Source: CAIXQW01 sp046049675
GTDB lineage: Bacteria; Bacteroidota; Bacteroidia; Chitinophagales; Chitinophagaceae
Assembly: GCA_046049675.1 (NCBI GenBank)
Contig: JBJORA010000118.1
Span: forward strand, 10,048 to 74,047
Length of the DNA: 64,000 nucleotides
Direction of reading: 5' to 3'
Numbering within the stretch: position 1 is the stretch's first letter; each line of letters opens with the position of its first letter. Below are positions 47,129 through 56,166 of the stretch, piece after piece. The translations under genes were made by a program, and so were the position numbers. Under the pieces are notes generated by a model. It saw nothing but the letters and a program-made list of their open reading frames with translations. It ran no database searches and was not told where the DNA came from.

Positions 47129-48115
47129 ATGAAAGATTTAGTAGCACACTTCAACGATCAATTGCTAGATGCCTTGGACAGACTCAAAGGTATAAAATTC
47201 AGCAACACCAACACGCCCTTTGACATTATCTTCATCAGCGGACTTGGTGGTAGCGGTATTGGCGGCAGTATGCTGCAAGATTATTTCAATGCTAATAAAA
47301 TAAGTGTACCCGTATTTGTAGGCAAAGACTACGATATTCCAGCTTGGGTTAATGCGCGTACACTTTTCGTTGCCTGCAGCTATAGCGGCAATACAGAAGA
47401 GACTATTTCTAGTATTAAGCAAGCAGAAAAAAAGAAAGCTATCATCACTTGCATTACTAGTGGTGGTGCAGTAGAAGCTTATGCCAAGAAAAAAAATTGC
47501 AATGTCATTTTATTGCCAACTGGCTTTCCGCCACGTGCGGCATTTGCTTACAGTTTTTCAGCTTTGCTAGAAACAATGAAGCAATACAAAGTTATTAAAG
47601 CCGACTATCAAGCAGACGTACTTGCCGCTGTTGGCACTATTACAGGCGAAGCTAAAAGCATTCAAAAGCAAGCAAAAGTTGTCGCAAAAAAGATGGCTGG
47701 TAAAACGGTTATGATGTACTGCTGCAACGGCTTTGAAAGTGTGCTTGTACGATTCCGTCAGCAAATTAATGAAAATGGCAAAATGCTTGCCTGCCACCAT
47801 GTAATTCCAGAAATGAATCACAACGAATTGGTAGGCTGGCGTCAGAAAGGTGACTATTGCACAATTTTCTTCCGCAATAAAACCGACAATGCTCGCTCAC
47901 AAGCTCGTATTGATATCAATAAAGAGGTTATCAAGAAATACAGCAAGAGTATCATAGAAATCCATAGCCAAGGCGAAAGCTTTTTGGAGCGTGCGCTATA
48001 CATGGTGCACTTTGGCGATTGGGTAAGTGTTTACCTTAGCGAAATATACAAGCTAGACCCTACGGAAGTAAAGGTGATTGACCACCTCAAGGCCGCACTA
48101 GCTAAAATTAAGTAA
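47129..48115 (+). CDS. Bifunctional phosphoglucose/phosphomannose isomerase
   Basis: 328 residues from the ATG at 47129. It is a SIS-fold sugar isomerase: ISGLGGSGIGG at about residues 36-46, the sugar-phosphate loop CSYSGNTEETIS near 84-95, FPPRAAFAYSFSALLETM, and MNHNELVGW with the catalytic glutamate. The C-terminal portion (HFGDWVSVYLSEIYKLDPTEVKVIDHLK) is typical of the bact-PGI_C type found in archaea and Bacteroidota. It interconverts fructose-6-phosphate with glucose-6- or mannose-6-phosphate. It is followed after 22 bases by a DUF2233 protein. Confidence 0.88.
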   Translation: MKDLVAHFNDQLLDALDRLKGIKFSNTNTPFDIIFISGLGGSGIGGSMLQDYFNANKISVPVFVGKDYDIPAWVNARTLFVACSYSGNTEETISSIKQAEKKKAIITCITSGGAVEAYAKKKNCNVILLPTGFPPRAAFAYSFSALLETMKQYKVIKADYQADVLAAVGTITGEAKSIQKQAKVVAKKMAGKTVMMYCCNGFESVLVRFRQQINENGKMLACHHVIPEMNHNELVGWRQKGDYCTIFFRNKTDNARSQARIDINKEVIKKYSKSIIEIHSQGESFLERALYMVHFGDWVSVYLSEIYKLDPTEVKVIDHLKAALAKIK

Positions 48116-48137
48116 GCAAAAGCGCTTCTTACTTTTT

Positions 48138-48908
48138 ATGGCACAGGCAGCAAATTTGTACAAGCTATTGCAATATCTAGCTTGTATTTATTTGCTTGCA
48201 ATAAATGTATCATGCTCAAACAATGCCACTTCTCCGCCACCAAAAAAAGCAAACGTAGCAAAACCTGCATTTGTAACCCATACGCTCGATAATGCCAAGG
48301 AGCAACTAGCCATCTATTGGCTTGACGATGCTAACAAACCCATTGGGAGCCTCGGCAATCTTGAAACTTACACTAGTAGACGCAACAAAAAATTAGTCTT
48401 TGCGATGAATGCAGGTATGTATCTGCAAGACCAAAGTCCGCAAGGGCTATGCATTATTGAAGGCAAACAAATGCGCCCTCTCAATACAGATATTGGCTAT
48501 GGCAATTTCTATCTCAAGCCAAATGGCGTTTTCTATTTGACCAAACAAGGCAGGGCTTTTGTTGTAGCAAGCAAACAGTTCAAACCCAGCGACAGTATAA
48601 GCTATGCCACACAAAGCGGCCCGATGCTGGTAATAGACAGCGTTATTCACCCTAAATTTAATAAAGGCGGTCAAAGCAAGTATATCCGTAATGGTGTAGG
48701 CATTTTGCCAAATGGCAAGGTGCTCTTAGCGATGAGCACCTCCGAACTTAACCTATATGACTTTGCAAGTTTTTTCCTTGAAAAAGGCTGCAAAAACGCC
48801 TTGTATTTAGATGGCTACGTCTCGCGATGCTACGCGCCACTGCAAGGTTTTGTGCAGCGAGATGGAGCTTTTGGTGCAATCATTGGCATCACAGTGCCGG
48901 CGCAATAA
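48138..48908 (+). CDS. Phosphodiester glycosidase family (DUF2233/NAGPA-like) lipoprotein
   Basis: 256 residues. The N-terminal hydrophobic segment ends in AINVSC followed by SNN, a likely lipoprotein cleavage site. The NAGPA-like domain shows FAMNAGMY, PQGLCIIEGKQMRPLN, TQSGPMLVIDS, RNGVGILPNGKVLLAMS and NALYLDGYVSRCY, all conserved blocks of the DUF2233 family. Relatives uncap N-acetylglucosamine phosphodiesters or act on exopolysaccharide. The substrate here is unknown. It is 22 bases downstream of the sugar-phosphate isomerase gene and probably on the same transcript. Confidence 0.85.
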   Translation: MAQAANLYKLLQYLACIYLLAINVSCSNNATSPPPKKANVAKPAFVTHTLDNAKEQLAIYWLDDANKPIGSLGNLETYTSRRNKKLVFAMNAGMYLQDQSPQGLCIIEGKQMRPLNTDIGYGNFYLKPNGVFYLTKQGRAFVVASKQFKPSDSISYATQSGPMLVIDSVIHPKFNKGGQSKYIRNGVGILPNGKVLLAMSTSELNLYDFASFFLEKGCKNALYLDGYVSRCYAPLQGFVQRDGAFGAIIGITVPAQ

Positions 48909-49012
48909 TGACTGTATCATTTTTCTTTTGCTTTGCTCTCAAAATCAGCATGCTAATTCACTAATTTTATTGCATCTTTGCTAACTACTTTACGATTTTT
49001 TTATACAACACA

Positions 49013-49591
49013 ATGAACAACCGTCAACAATACACACTTGCAGCAGCCCTAATTGTATTTACAGTATTGGTACGTATGCTTACATATACAAACCATATTG
49101 GCAATTTTGCACCGCTTGTTGCAATGAGTTTATTTGTGGGTAGCCGTTTTGGCAATAAGCAACTTGCTTATATCGTTCCACTATTTGCGGCTTTACTTAG
49201 CGATATCTGCCTTGGTATTTTTACAACGCAAACAGGCTTTTATGGTATGAGTCAGGTTGTAAATTACTTAGCATATTTTGCAGTGGTTGCTCTTGGCACA
49301 CAATTACGTACAATTACAATTCCACGTGTTGGTGCATTTACGCTTGGCGGTGCTGTAGTATTTTTCTTGATTAGTAATTTTAGTACGTTTATCGACACGA
49401 CTTATAATATGTATCCAAAAACTTTAAGTGGTCTTGCTGCTTGCTACGCTGCTGGTTTAGCATTTGTGCGCACACAAGTAGAACAAAATTGGTTACTTAA
49501 TGAAGTAAGTGGTCACTTTATTTTTGCGGCATTCTTTTTTGGCATTTATGCCTTAGCTACAAAAACTGCTACACGTAAGCAACTCGCTTAA
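49013..49591 (+). CDS. DUF6580-type integral membrane protein (putative transporter)
   Basis: 192 residues with about five or six membrane segments. The blocks HIGNFAPLVAMSLFVGSRFGNKQLAYIVPLFAALLSDICLGI and the NFSTFIDTTYNMYP loop are characteristic of the DUF6580 group, which resembles S-components of ECF vitamin transporters. No substrate can be assigned. It precedes rpe by six bases, so the two are probably cotranscribed. CATCTTTG (48973-48980), one base off the -7 consensus, lies 32 bases before the ATG. Confidence 0.8.
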   Translation: MNNRQQYTLAAALIVFTVLVRMLTYTNHIGNFAPLVAMSLFVGSRFGNKQLAYIVPLFAALLSDICLGIFTTQTGFYGMSQVVNYLAYFAVVALGTQLRTITIPRVGAFTLGGAVVFFLISNFSTFIDTTYNMYPKTLSGLAACYAAGLAFVRTQVEQNWLLNEVSGHFIFAAFFFGIYALATKTATRKQLA

Positions 49592-49597
49592 TTTTTT

Positions 49598-50248
49598 ATG
49601 GCCATCATAGCACCATCTTTACTTGCTGCAGACTTTTGTAATCTGCACGCTGCTGTACATTTAGTAGAAAATAGCCAAGCCGATTGGTATCATTTAGATG
49701 TAATGGATGGCGCTTTTGTGCCTAATATTAGCTTCGGACAGCCTGTAATTGCTGCGCTAAAGCCGCACACAACAAAAACTTTTGACGTGCATTTGATGGT
49801 TGAAAAACCTGAGCGCTACGCCGAAGATTTTAAGAAGGCAGGCGCAGATATACTTACTGTGCACGCAGAAGCATGTACACATTTGCATCGCAATATTCAA
49901 CAAATAAAAGCCTTGGGCATGCAAGCAGGCGTTGCGCTCAATCCGCACACTTCTATAGATTGCCTGCAATACATTATTGCCGATATCGACTTAGTATGCA
50001 TTATGAGTGTAAACCCGGGCTTTGGTGGGCAGAAGTTTATTGCTAGCACAATGCAAAAAGTGCGCGACACAAAAGCTTTAATTAATGCAAGCGGTAGTAA
50101 AGCACTTATAGAAATTGATGGCGGTGTAACCCTAGCCAATGCTTCCGAGCTAATAGCTGCTGGTGCAGATGTATTGGTGGCAGGCAATACAGTATTTGCA
50201 GCGCAAAATCCCACAGAAACAATTGCACAGTTAAAAGCAACAGTGTAA
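49598..50248 (+). CDS. rpe: Ribulose-phosphate 3-epimerase
   Basis: 216 residues, full length. It interconverts ribulose-5-phosphate and xylulose-5-phosphate in the pentose phosphate pathway. Conserved blocks are IAPSLLAADF, WYHLDVMDGAFVPNISFG (metal and catalytic aspartate), FDVHLMV, VNPGFGGQKF and EIDGGV (second catalytic aspartate) followed by a phosphate-binding GADVLVAG. The preceding gap of six bases suggests cotranscription with the DUF6580 protein. Confidence 0.96.
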   Translation: MAIIAPSLLAADFCNLHAAVHLVENSQADWYHLDVMDGAFVPNISFGQPVIAALKPHTTKTFDVHLMVEKPERYAEDFKKAGADILTVHAEACTHLHRNIQQIKALGMQAGVALNPHTSIDCLQYIIADIDLVCIMSVNPGFGGQKFIASTMQKVRDTKALINASGSKALIEIDGGVTLANASELIAAGADVLVAGNTVFAAQNPTETIAQLKATV

Positions 50249-50334
50249 GTACTGATTTGGTTTCTATTCTTAATCACGCCCCAAATCGCGGTACATAACA
50301 AAATATAAAACGTAACTTGCCGTTCTTAACACGC

Positions 50335-52791
50335 ATGCGCTTCAGGCTTTTGATATTAATGCTCTTGTGTTGTGGCAATTCCTTTGCACAAAATGTAAGC
50401 ATTGCAACTATACGAGGTAAAGTAGTTGATGTCAATAGAGTGGCCATTGCCGACGTTGTCGTTAATGCTTTTGACTACGAGCTAGCAACTACCACGAACA
50501 CAGAAGGCAATTTTGAACTACGCATCCCTAGTGGGCAGTTTGTAAAAATAACAGTTGTAAAAAGTGGTTTCTACACAAAAACCTTTACTTACAAACTGGG
50601 CAAAGACGAAGTAAAAAATATTGTTGTGCAACTCGACCGCACAAAAAAAGAACTTGGTGCAATCAGCGTCTCTAAAAAGAACACCCGCAACAATGCTGGC
50701 ATGGTTGCTTTTAATATGAAGCAAGCCCAAATCATGCCAAGTACAATTGGCGGCGTAGAAGGCTTACTCAAAGTTTTTTTAAGTGGCAACAATAACGAGC
50801 TAACAAGTCAATACAATGTGCGTGGTGGCAACTTCGACGAAAATTTAGTTTACATCAACGACTTTGAAGTATATCGACCATTTCTTGCACGCAGTGGTCA
50901 GCAAGAAGGACTTAGTATCATCAATAGCGACTTAGTACAAAATGTAAACTTTAGCACAGGAGGCTTTCAGGCGAAGTACGGCGATAAAATGAGTAGCGTA
51001 CTTGACGTACAATATAAAAAGCCAAAAGAATTTGGCGCAGGATTTACAGCAAGTCTTTTACAAGCAAGCGCATATGCAGAAGGTGTGAGCCGCAATAGCC
51101 GATTATCTTACTTACTTGGTATACGTCAAAAAAGCAATGCTTATTTACTAGCAGCACAACAAACAACAGGTGTTTACAATCCTAGTTTTACCGATGCACA
51201 GGCAATGCTGCAGTACGATATCAATACGAAGTGGAGTGTAACTGCACTAGGCAACTATGCCCGCAATCGCTTCACGTTTATTCCCGAGCAATTTCAAAGT
51301 TCTTTTGGTACCGTAACCAATGTGCTTGCTTTAGATATTCGTTATGCTGGTAAGGAAATAGACCAGTTTGACAGTCGTTTTGGTGGTATTAGTTTTACAA
51401 ATACGCCCAACGATAAACTTACTTTGAAATTTTTAGCAAGCGGTTTTCAAACCAACGAAATTGAAACCTACGATTTAAAGGGTGAATACTTACTTGGCTT
51501 GGTAGAAAGCGATTTAGGCAACGAAAATTTTGGACAAATTAAAGCCGCACTAGGTACTGGTATCATACATAGCTATGCAAGAAACTATTTGCAAATCAAC
51601 ACCGCTAATATCGGCCACCGCGGTAGTTACGACAACGAAAAGCACTTTGTGCAGTGGGGTATCAACTACAACCCAATTAATATTCAAGACCAATTAAACG
51701 AATGGGAACGTCGCGATAGTGCTGGGTTTTCGCAACCTGCAAGCGACCAAGCCATCTTGATGAGTAAACGTTACAATACAAGTAACACACTTAGTAATCA
51801 TATCATTAACGCTTTTGTACAAGATAATCTAGCATGGGATAGCCTTGGTGTTACACTTTACTATGGCGCGCGTATCAACTACAATATACTAAATAAAGAA
51901 GTGCTAGTTAGTCCACGCGTGCAAGCCAATTGGAAGCCGCGTAGCTGGAAAACAAATGCCATTCTTAGAGGCGCTGCGGGTTTGTACCAACAGCCACCAT
52001 TCTATCGCGAGTTGCGCAATTTGCGTGGCGAAGTAAACACAGCAGTACGTGCACAAAAAAGTGCTCACCTTGTATTAGGTAGCGATATGAACTTTGAAGC
52101 GTGGGGACGCCCATTTAAGTTTACCGTAGAAAGCTACTATAAATATTTATGGGACCTCGTGCCCTACGAGTACGATAATATTCGCATCAGATACTACGGT
52201 AGTAATAATAGTCGAGGATATGCGATGGGTACAGAAGCACGTTTGTATGGCGATATTGTAAAAGATGCCGAAAGTTGGATAAGCGTTGGCTTAATGAAAA
52301 CTGCAGAAGACTTGAAAGGTGATTATGCCTTAGTAAGAAATGTTACAACACAACGTGTAGACACAATTGATGCTGGCTATATTGCTCGTCCAACTGATAG
52401 CAGATTTACTGTTGGTGTATTTTTTCAAGACTATTTTAGAAATAACAAGAATATTAAAGTGCATCTTAATGCCATGTACGGTACTGGTCTTCCTTATGGC
52501 TATCCCGATGGATTGAAGTACAACGATGTGCGCCGCCTACCGCCTTACCGTAGAGTGGATATTGGCTTTAGTGCATTGCTTGTTGACAATCAGCGCAACG
52601 TACGACCGTACTACAGTGTATGGCATAAGTTTGAAAGCATTTGGCTAAGTGCCGAAGTGTTTAATTTATTAGACATCAGAAACACAATCGGTTACACTTG
52701 GGTACAAGACCGAACAACTGCAAATTTGTATGCAGCACCAAATCAATTGACAAGCAGATTGCTTAATGTAAAGCTGATTGTAAAGCTTTAA
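50335..52791 (+). CDS. TonB-dependent outer-membrane receptor with carboxypeptidase-regulatory-like N-terminal domain
   Basis: 818 residues from the ATG at 50335 (signal peptide MRFRLLILMLLCCGNSFA, then Q). Residues about 26-105 are a CarboxypepD_reg-like beta-sandwich (IRGKVVDVNRVAIADVVVNAFD). The plug follows (about 125-235; VRGGNFDENLVYINDFEVYRPF, then SGGFQAKYGDKMSSVLDV), and the rest is a 22-stranded-type barrel ending in LLNVKLIVKL. There is no SusD partner beside it, which argues against a classical Sus-type glycan uptake locus. The ligand is unknown. The stop lies seven bases from the convergent beta-barrel gene. Confidence 0.92.
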   Translation: MRFRLLILMLLCCGNSFAQNVSIATIRGKVVDVNRVAIADVVVNAFDYELATTTNTEGNFELRIPSGQFVKITVVKSGFYTKTFTYKLGKDEVKNIVVQLDRTKKELGAISVSKKNTRNNAGMVAFNMKQAQIMPSTIGGVEGLLKVFLSGNNNELTSQYNVRGGNFDENLVYINDFEVYRPFLARSGQQEGLSIINSDLVQNVNFSTGGFQAKYGDKMSSVLDVQYKKPKEFGAGFTASLLQASAYAEGVSRNSRLSYLLGIRQKSNAYLLAAQQTTGVYNPSFTDAQAMLQYDINTKWSVTALGNYARNRFTFIPEQFQSSFGTVTNVLALDIRYAGKEIDQFDSRFGGISFTNTPNDKLTLKFLASGFQTNEIETYDLKGEYLLGLVESDLGNENFGQIKAALGTGIIHSYARNYLQINTANIGHRGSYDNEKHFVQWGINYNPINIQDQLNEWERRDSAGFSQPASDQAILMSKRYNTSNTLSNHIINAFVQDNLAWDSLGVTLYYGARINYNILNKEVLVSPRVQANWKPRSWKTNAILRGAAGLYQQPPFYRELRNLRGEVNTAVRAQKSAHLVLGSDMNFEAWGRPFKFTVESYYKYLWDLVPYEYDNIRIRYYGSNNSRGYAMGTEARLYGDIVKDAESWISVGLMKTAEDLKGDYALVRNVTTQRVDTIDAGYIARPTDSRFTVGVFFQDYFRNNKNIKVHLNAMYGTGLPYGYPDGLKYNDVRRLPPYRRVDIGFSALLVDNQRNVRPYYSVWHKFESIWLSAEVFNLLDIRNTIGYTWVQDRTTANLYAAPNQLTSRLLNVKLIVKL

Positions 52792-52798
52792 TTTCTTT

Positions 52799-53629
52799 CT
52801 ACCAACTCCAAGGGTAGAAATTCAAACGCATATTAATTCTACCGCCGTTGTACAAACCGCTTACCACTTGGCCATTTCCAAGGCTACGTACATCGTTGTT
52901 GTAATAGTCTGTAACATTTTCTGGCATATAGACTGGAGCTACTATGCCGTCACTAGCTGTTACAAATGGTTGTCTGTCGTAAATAACATCAGGACTTTGC
53001 TTTTGAAACAAACCCACGTTATTGTATTCTACGCTTAAGCTAACATACTTAACTGGTCTAAAGTCGAAACGGCCACCGAAAGTAAACACTCTATCACCTG
53101 TTACTTTGTAATTATTGCCAAGAACAGGAGTCAAACCTACAGTGTCGTTAGCGCCACGTAAATAAGTACTGTTGATTTGTAAATTCTGTTGCGTATACCC
53201 AACCATCAATCCTACTCTAAAAACAGCATGCGGTATCATCAGATACATATTAATGTCGTTTGTTGGTGCTTTTACTAAAAGCGTATGTGTGCTACCAAGC
53301 GAATTTCTTGCTTCTGTGGTAGCCTCGCTAAAGTGACGATAATATGCAAGCGATACCATGCCAAAGTCTAGTTCTGCACCAGCACTAACTGGGCGACGCC
53401 ATTTGAGTGTGCTAAAGTTTGTGCCTCCAGTGCCCAAACTAGCGTTGTGACTAGCCATGTATCTATCTAGTGAAGCATGCTTCCACATAAAATGAGTATA
53501 CCCCCCACTAACATTGATGCCACCTGGCCATCCGCCGCCACCTTCTTCCTCATCATTTTGTGCAAATGCCGACTGCGCACTTAAAAGCACTACAGCACAC
53601 AAAAATTTTACAAACCACCACTTTGTCAT
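52799..53629 (-). CDS. Outer-membrane beta-barrel-like protein of unknown function
   Basis: 276 residues with a signal peptide (FVKFLCAVVLLSAQSAFA, then Q). An acidic and glycine-rich stretch (NDEEEGGGGWPGG) follows, then alternating amphipathic strands ending in GRINMRLNFYPWSW, consistent with an outer-membrane barrel that finishes on an aromatic residue. I know no named family for it. A perfect TAnnTTTG element ends four bases before the ATG. Confidence 0.75.
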   Translation of the reverse strand: MTKWWFVKFLCAVVLLSAQSAFAQNDEEEGGGGWPGGINVSGGYTHFMWKHASLDRYMASHNASLGTGGTNFSTLKWRRPVSAGAELDFGMVSLAYYRHFSEATTEARNSLGSTHTLLVKAPTNDINMYLMIPHAVFRVGLMVGYTQQNLQINSTYLRGANDTVGLTPVLGNNYKVTGDRVFTFGGRFDFRPVKYVSLSVEYNNVGLFQKQSPDVIYDRQPFVTASDGIVAPVYMPENVTDYYNNDVRSLGNGQVVSGLYNGGRINMRLNFYPWSW

Positions 53630-53633
53630 ATTA

Positions 53634-53641
53634 CAAATGTA
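53634..53641 (-). promoter_or_regulatory. Predicted -7 element (TACATTTG)
   Basis: A perfect TAnnTTTG match four bases upstream of the ATG of the beta-barrel protein gene, again leaving almost no leader. Confidence 0.5.
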
Positions 53642-53656
53642 GGCAAATTCAATGTG

Positions 53657-54646
53657 CTAGAACTGTGGCAACACTGGCTTATTGTTCAAAATCTTTTCAA
53701 TCTTGGCCATAACAGCAGGCGTCAATTGCTTGTACACATCAAGTGCCTTTAGATTTTCATTGAGCTGCTTCTTATCTGTTGCGCCAAGTATAGCCGTGGT
53801 TGTGTTTGGATTGGCAATCGTCCAGGCTATTGCAAGTTGACCCACTGTACAATTCAAATCCGCAGCTAGCTTCATTAATTTTTCTACAGCCGCAAGTCTA
53901 TTGCCTTGCAACTCACGATTCTTTAGCCATTCAAAATCTTTCAAACTTAAGCGACTATTCTTTGGAATACTTTTATTGTATTTGCCAGTAAGCACACCGC
54001 TTGCCAATGGACTCCAAATGGTAGTACCCATGCCTAAGTTTTTAAATACTGTTAGGTACTCATTCTCCATTTTTTCGCGAACAAACATATTATACTGTGG
54101 TTGCTCAACAGCTGGCGCCAATAAATTATTGCCACGGGCTACAGCATGTGCTTCTGCGATTTCGGCAGCGCTCCACTCGCTAGTACCCCAATATAAAATC
54201 TTACCTTGCTGTATTAAGTTGGTCATTGTCCAAACAATTTCTTCCATCGGCACTTGCTTATCTGGCCTATGGCACAAGTACAAGTCAAGATAGTCAGTTT
54301 GCAATCTTCCCATAGCTTCGTGGCAAGCTTCTACAATATGCTTTCTACTTAAGCCAGTTTGATTTGGTCTGTTATCTGGGCCTCGCCAACCAAAAAATAC
54401 TTTACTACTTACTGTATAGCTTGTTCTGTCCCACTTCTTTTTCTTGAGCACTTTGCCCATCAGTTTCTCACTCTCGCCGCGGCTGTATATTTCTGCATTG
54501 TCAAAAAAGTTTACGCCATTATCGTAGGCAATACTCATCAACTCTTCCGCAGTTTTATCTTGAAATTGCTTGGCAAAAGTTACCCAACTACCAAAACTTA
54601 ATACACTTAATTGTAAGCCAGTGCGGCCCATATAACGATACTCCAT
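53657..54646 (-). CDS. Aldo/keto reductase (voltage-gated potassium channel beta-subunit-like)
   Basis: 329 residues from the ATG at 54646; the upstream GTG at 54661 adds only five residues. The catalytic tetrad is visible as Asp49, Tyr54 (FFDNAEIYSRGESE), Lys82 (TVSSKVFFG) and His126 (LCHRPD). The NADPH-binding C-terminus (ILGATDKKQLNENL) is present. The sequence resembles the YghZ/Kv-beta group of NADPH-dependent carbonyl reductases. The physiological substrate is unknown. TATATTCG at 54651-54658, one base from the -7 consensus, precedes the start. Confidence 0.92.
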   Translation of the reverse strand: MEYRYMGRTGLQLSVLSFGSWVTFAKQFQDKTAEELMSIAYDNGVNFFDNAEIYSRGESEKLMGKVLKKKKWDRTSYTVSSKVFFGWRGPDNRPNQTGLSRKHIVEACHEAMGRLQTDYLDLYLCHRPDKQVPMEEIVWTMTNLIQQGKILYWGTSEWSAAEIAEAHAVARGNNLLAPAVEQPQYNMFVREKMENEYLTVFKNLGMGTTIWSPLASGVLTGKYNKSIPKNSRLSLKDFEWLKNRELQGNRLAAVEKLMKLAADLNCTVGQLAIAWTIANPNTTTAILGATDKKQLNENLKALDVYKQLTPAVMAKIEKILNNKPVLPQF

Positions 54647-54723
54647 AAAGCGAATATACACTTAAAGAGCAATCCGATGCAAGTAATTAAATATTGAAAT
54701 TATTAAAATAATATAGACAGCAT

Positions 54724-55452
54724 TTAGCCGCCAATAGTTATACTTAAAAACACCATGCGTGTATTGATTCTATCAAAAACTTTGCTGGTCAAAATTTCAT
54801 TATCGCGCAACTGTACATTGCCAAAGCCATTGCTTAAACGTATTTCAGGCGTAAAAATATAATTGCTGTTATAGAAGTCAAAGCCAAAGCCAATATCGTA
54901 GCCAAAGTCTAATGGCTTTATTTTTAATACTTCGTCGTTACGTCGGCTACGTGTATTACTATTAAAGTCATAATCTAGCTTGCCTCCTGTTACGACATAA
55001 AATCTAAAATTATTAATACGATCGCTGCTAAATTTGAAATGATAAGGTAAATGCAACATGATACTCTCAATAACAATGGTTGTATCGTTTCTAAAGCTAA
55101 AGGTATAATCTAGGCTGCGTTGCATTAACACAAACTGCGGTACTAGTCGTACACCAATATGCTTTGTAAAACGATAGTTTGCAGTAATGCCCACCTGAAA
55201 CCCCGCATTCCATTGTGGCGTAGCACTTTTTACGCTGTCGCTATTGATAAAGAAGTCGCTGTAGTACGTTTTGTACTGACTATTATTAAAACCTGCGGTG
55301 ATGCCGAAATAGTATTTCTGGTTATCGTGGTCTAGCATATTAAACCCCTCTTCTTGCGCGCTAGCAAAAAGTGCATTTAAAAGCATTATTAGAGAAAATA
55401 TTATTTTTCTGCTGTGTAAATGCTGCTTATGCCAAAACTTAAACTTGTACAT
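54724..55452 (-). CDS. porT: PorT-family outer-membrane protein (type IX secretion/gliding)
   Basis: 242 residues. A lysine/histidine-rich leader is followed by a hydrophobic signal segment (IIFSLIMLLNALFASA, then Q) and an outer-membrane barrel with the PorT pattern: KYYFGITAGFNNSQYK, HIGVRLVPQFVLMQRSLDYTF, SIMLHLPYHFKF, FRFYVVTGGKLDYDF, DFGYDIGFGFDFY. PorT/SprT is an essential T9SS component in Porphyromonas and Flavobacterium. As I recall, porT also neighbours ubiE in other Bacteroidota, which supports the call. Its first 52 bases overlap the end of ubiE, so expression is probably coupled. The long charged leader could suggest a later start, but no alternative keeps the signal segment. Confidence 0.85.
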   Translation of the reverse strand: MYKFKFWHKQHLHSRKIIFSLIMLLNALFASAQEEGFNMLDHDNQKYYFGITAGFNNSQYKTYYSDFFINSDSVKSATPQWNAGFQVGITANYRFTKHIGVRLVPQFVLMQRSLDYTFSFRNDTTIVIESIMLHLPYHFKFSSDRINNFRFYVVTGGKLDYDFNSNTRSRRNDEVLKIKPLDFGYDIGFGFDFYNSNYIFTPEIRLSNGFGNVQLRDNEILTSKVFDRINTRMVFLSITIGG

Positions 55453-56138
55453 GTGGTATGCTTAAACCCAACTTGGTGCAATATACGCAACATTTCGTCG
55501 CCTTCAGGAAATGCAGCTACACTTTGTGGTAAATAATTGTAGGCTGCCTTACTGCTCAAAAGCTTACCAAAGATTGGAGTAATATAACGGAAGTAAAATC
55601 CGAATAATTGCTTGATTGGAAATTTTTTAACTTTTGAAAACTCTAGTATTACAAATGTTGCACCTGGCTGCAATACTCTGTAAATCTCCTTTAGACCTGC
55701 ATCTAAATCCTGAAAATTTCTTACACCAAATGCAACAGTGCAACCAATAAAAGTATTGTCGCTATAAGGTAAGTGCTCGGCATCGCCCTTTACAAGTGTA
55801 ATGCTTTGTGTAAGTTGTTGTTGCTCTATTTTTTCCTGACCCTTAGCTAACATCTCCTTACTAAGGTCTAAGCCTACAATTGTATGCTGCTTATTTTTAC
55901 TCAACATAATTGCAAGGTCTGCCGTACCTGTTGCTACATCTAGTATCTGCCCTTGCGGCACTTGCTTCATGATGCACACAACGCGTTTACGCCAAAGCAC
56001 GTCAATGCCTAGGCTCATAAATCTGTTTAGAAAGTCGTAACGCGGCGCAATGTCGTCGAACATTTGCTCAACTTGTTGCTTCTTGCTGCTATCGCTACCT
56101 TCGTAAGGTACAATTGTGTTATGTTTGTAATCTGCCAA
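55401..56138 (-). CDS. ubiE: Demethylmenaquinone methyltransferase
   Basis: 245 residues. It methylates demethylmenaquinone in the last step of menaquinone synthesis. Class I methyltransferase motifs are present: QILDVATGTADLAIML (motif I), IVGLDLSKEML (post I), CTVAFGVRNFQDL and ATFVILEFSKV. The conserved N-terminal block is IVPYEGSDSSKKQQVEQMFDDIAPRYDFLNRF. An ATG exists at 56168 but overlaps the divergent engB start, and a perfect TAnnTTTG element (56147-56154) would then fall inside the gene. The TTG at 56138 gives MADYKHNTIVPY, like relatives. I therefore prefer TTG; the ATG remains possible. The 3' end overlaps porT. Confidence 0.9.
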   Translation of the reverse strand: MADYKHNTIVPYEGSDSSKKQQVEQMFDDIAPRYDFLNRFMSLGIDVLWRKRVVCIMKQVPQGQILDVATGTADLAIMLSKNKQHTIVGLDLSKEMLAKGQEKIEQQQLTQSITLVKGDAEHLPYSDNTFIGCTVAFGVRNFQDLDAGLKEIYRVLQPGATFVILEFSKVKKFPIKQLFGFYFRYITPIFGKLLSSKAAYNYLPQSVAAFPEGDEMLRILHQVGFKHTTCTSLSFGISSIYTAEK

Positions 56139-56146
56139 GCGAATCG

Positions 56147-56154
56147 CAAAGGTA
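56147..56154 (-). promoter_or_regulatory. Predicted -7 element (TACCTTTG) for ubiE-porT
   Basis: A perfect TAnnTTTG match eight bases upstream of the proposed TTG start at 56138. If used, it excludes the ATG at 56168 as the start of ubiE. Confidence 0.5.
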
Positions 56155-56166
56155 GCCAGCCACAAC

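Noticed and set aside
50335..53629. SusC/SusD-type polysaccharide utilisation locus
   Set aside because: The receptor has no SusD partner or glycoside hydrolase beside it; the adjacent gene is a small beta-barrel-like protein on the opposite strand.
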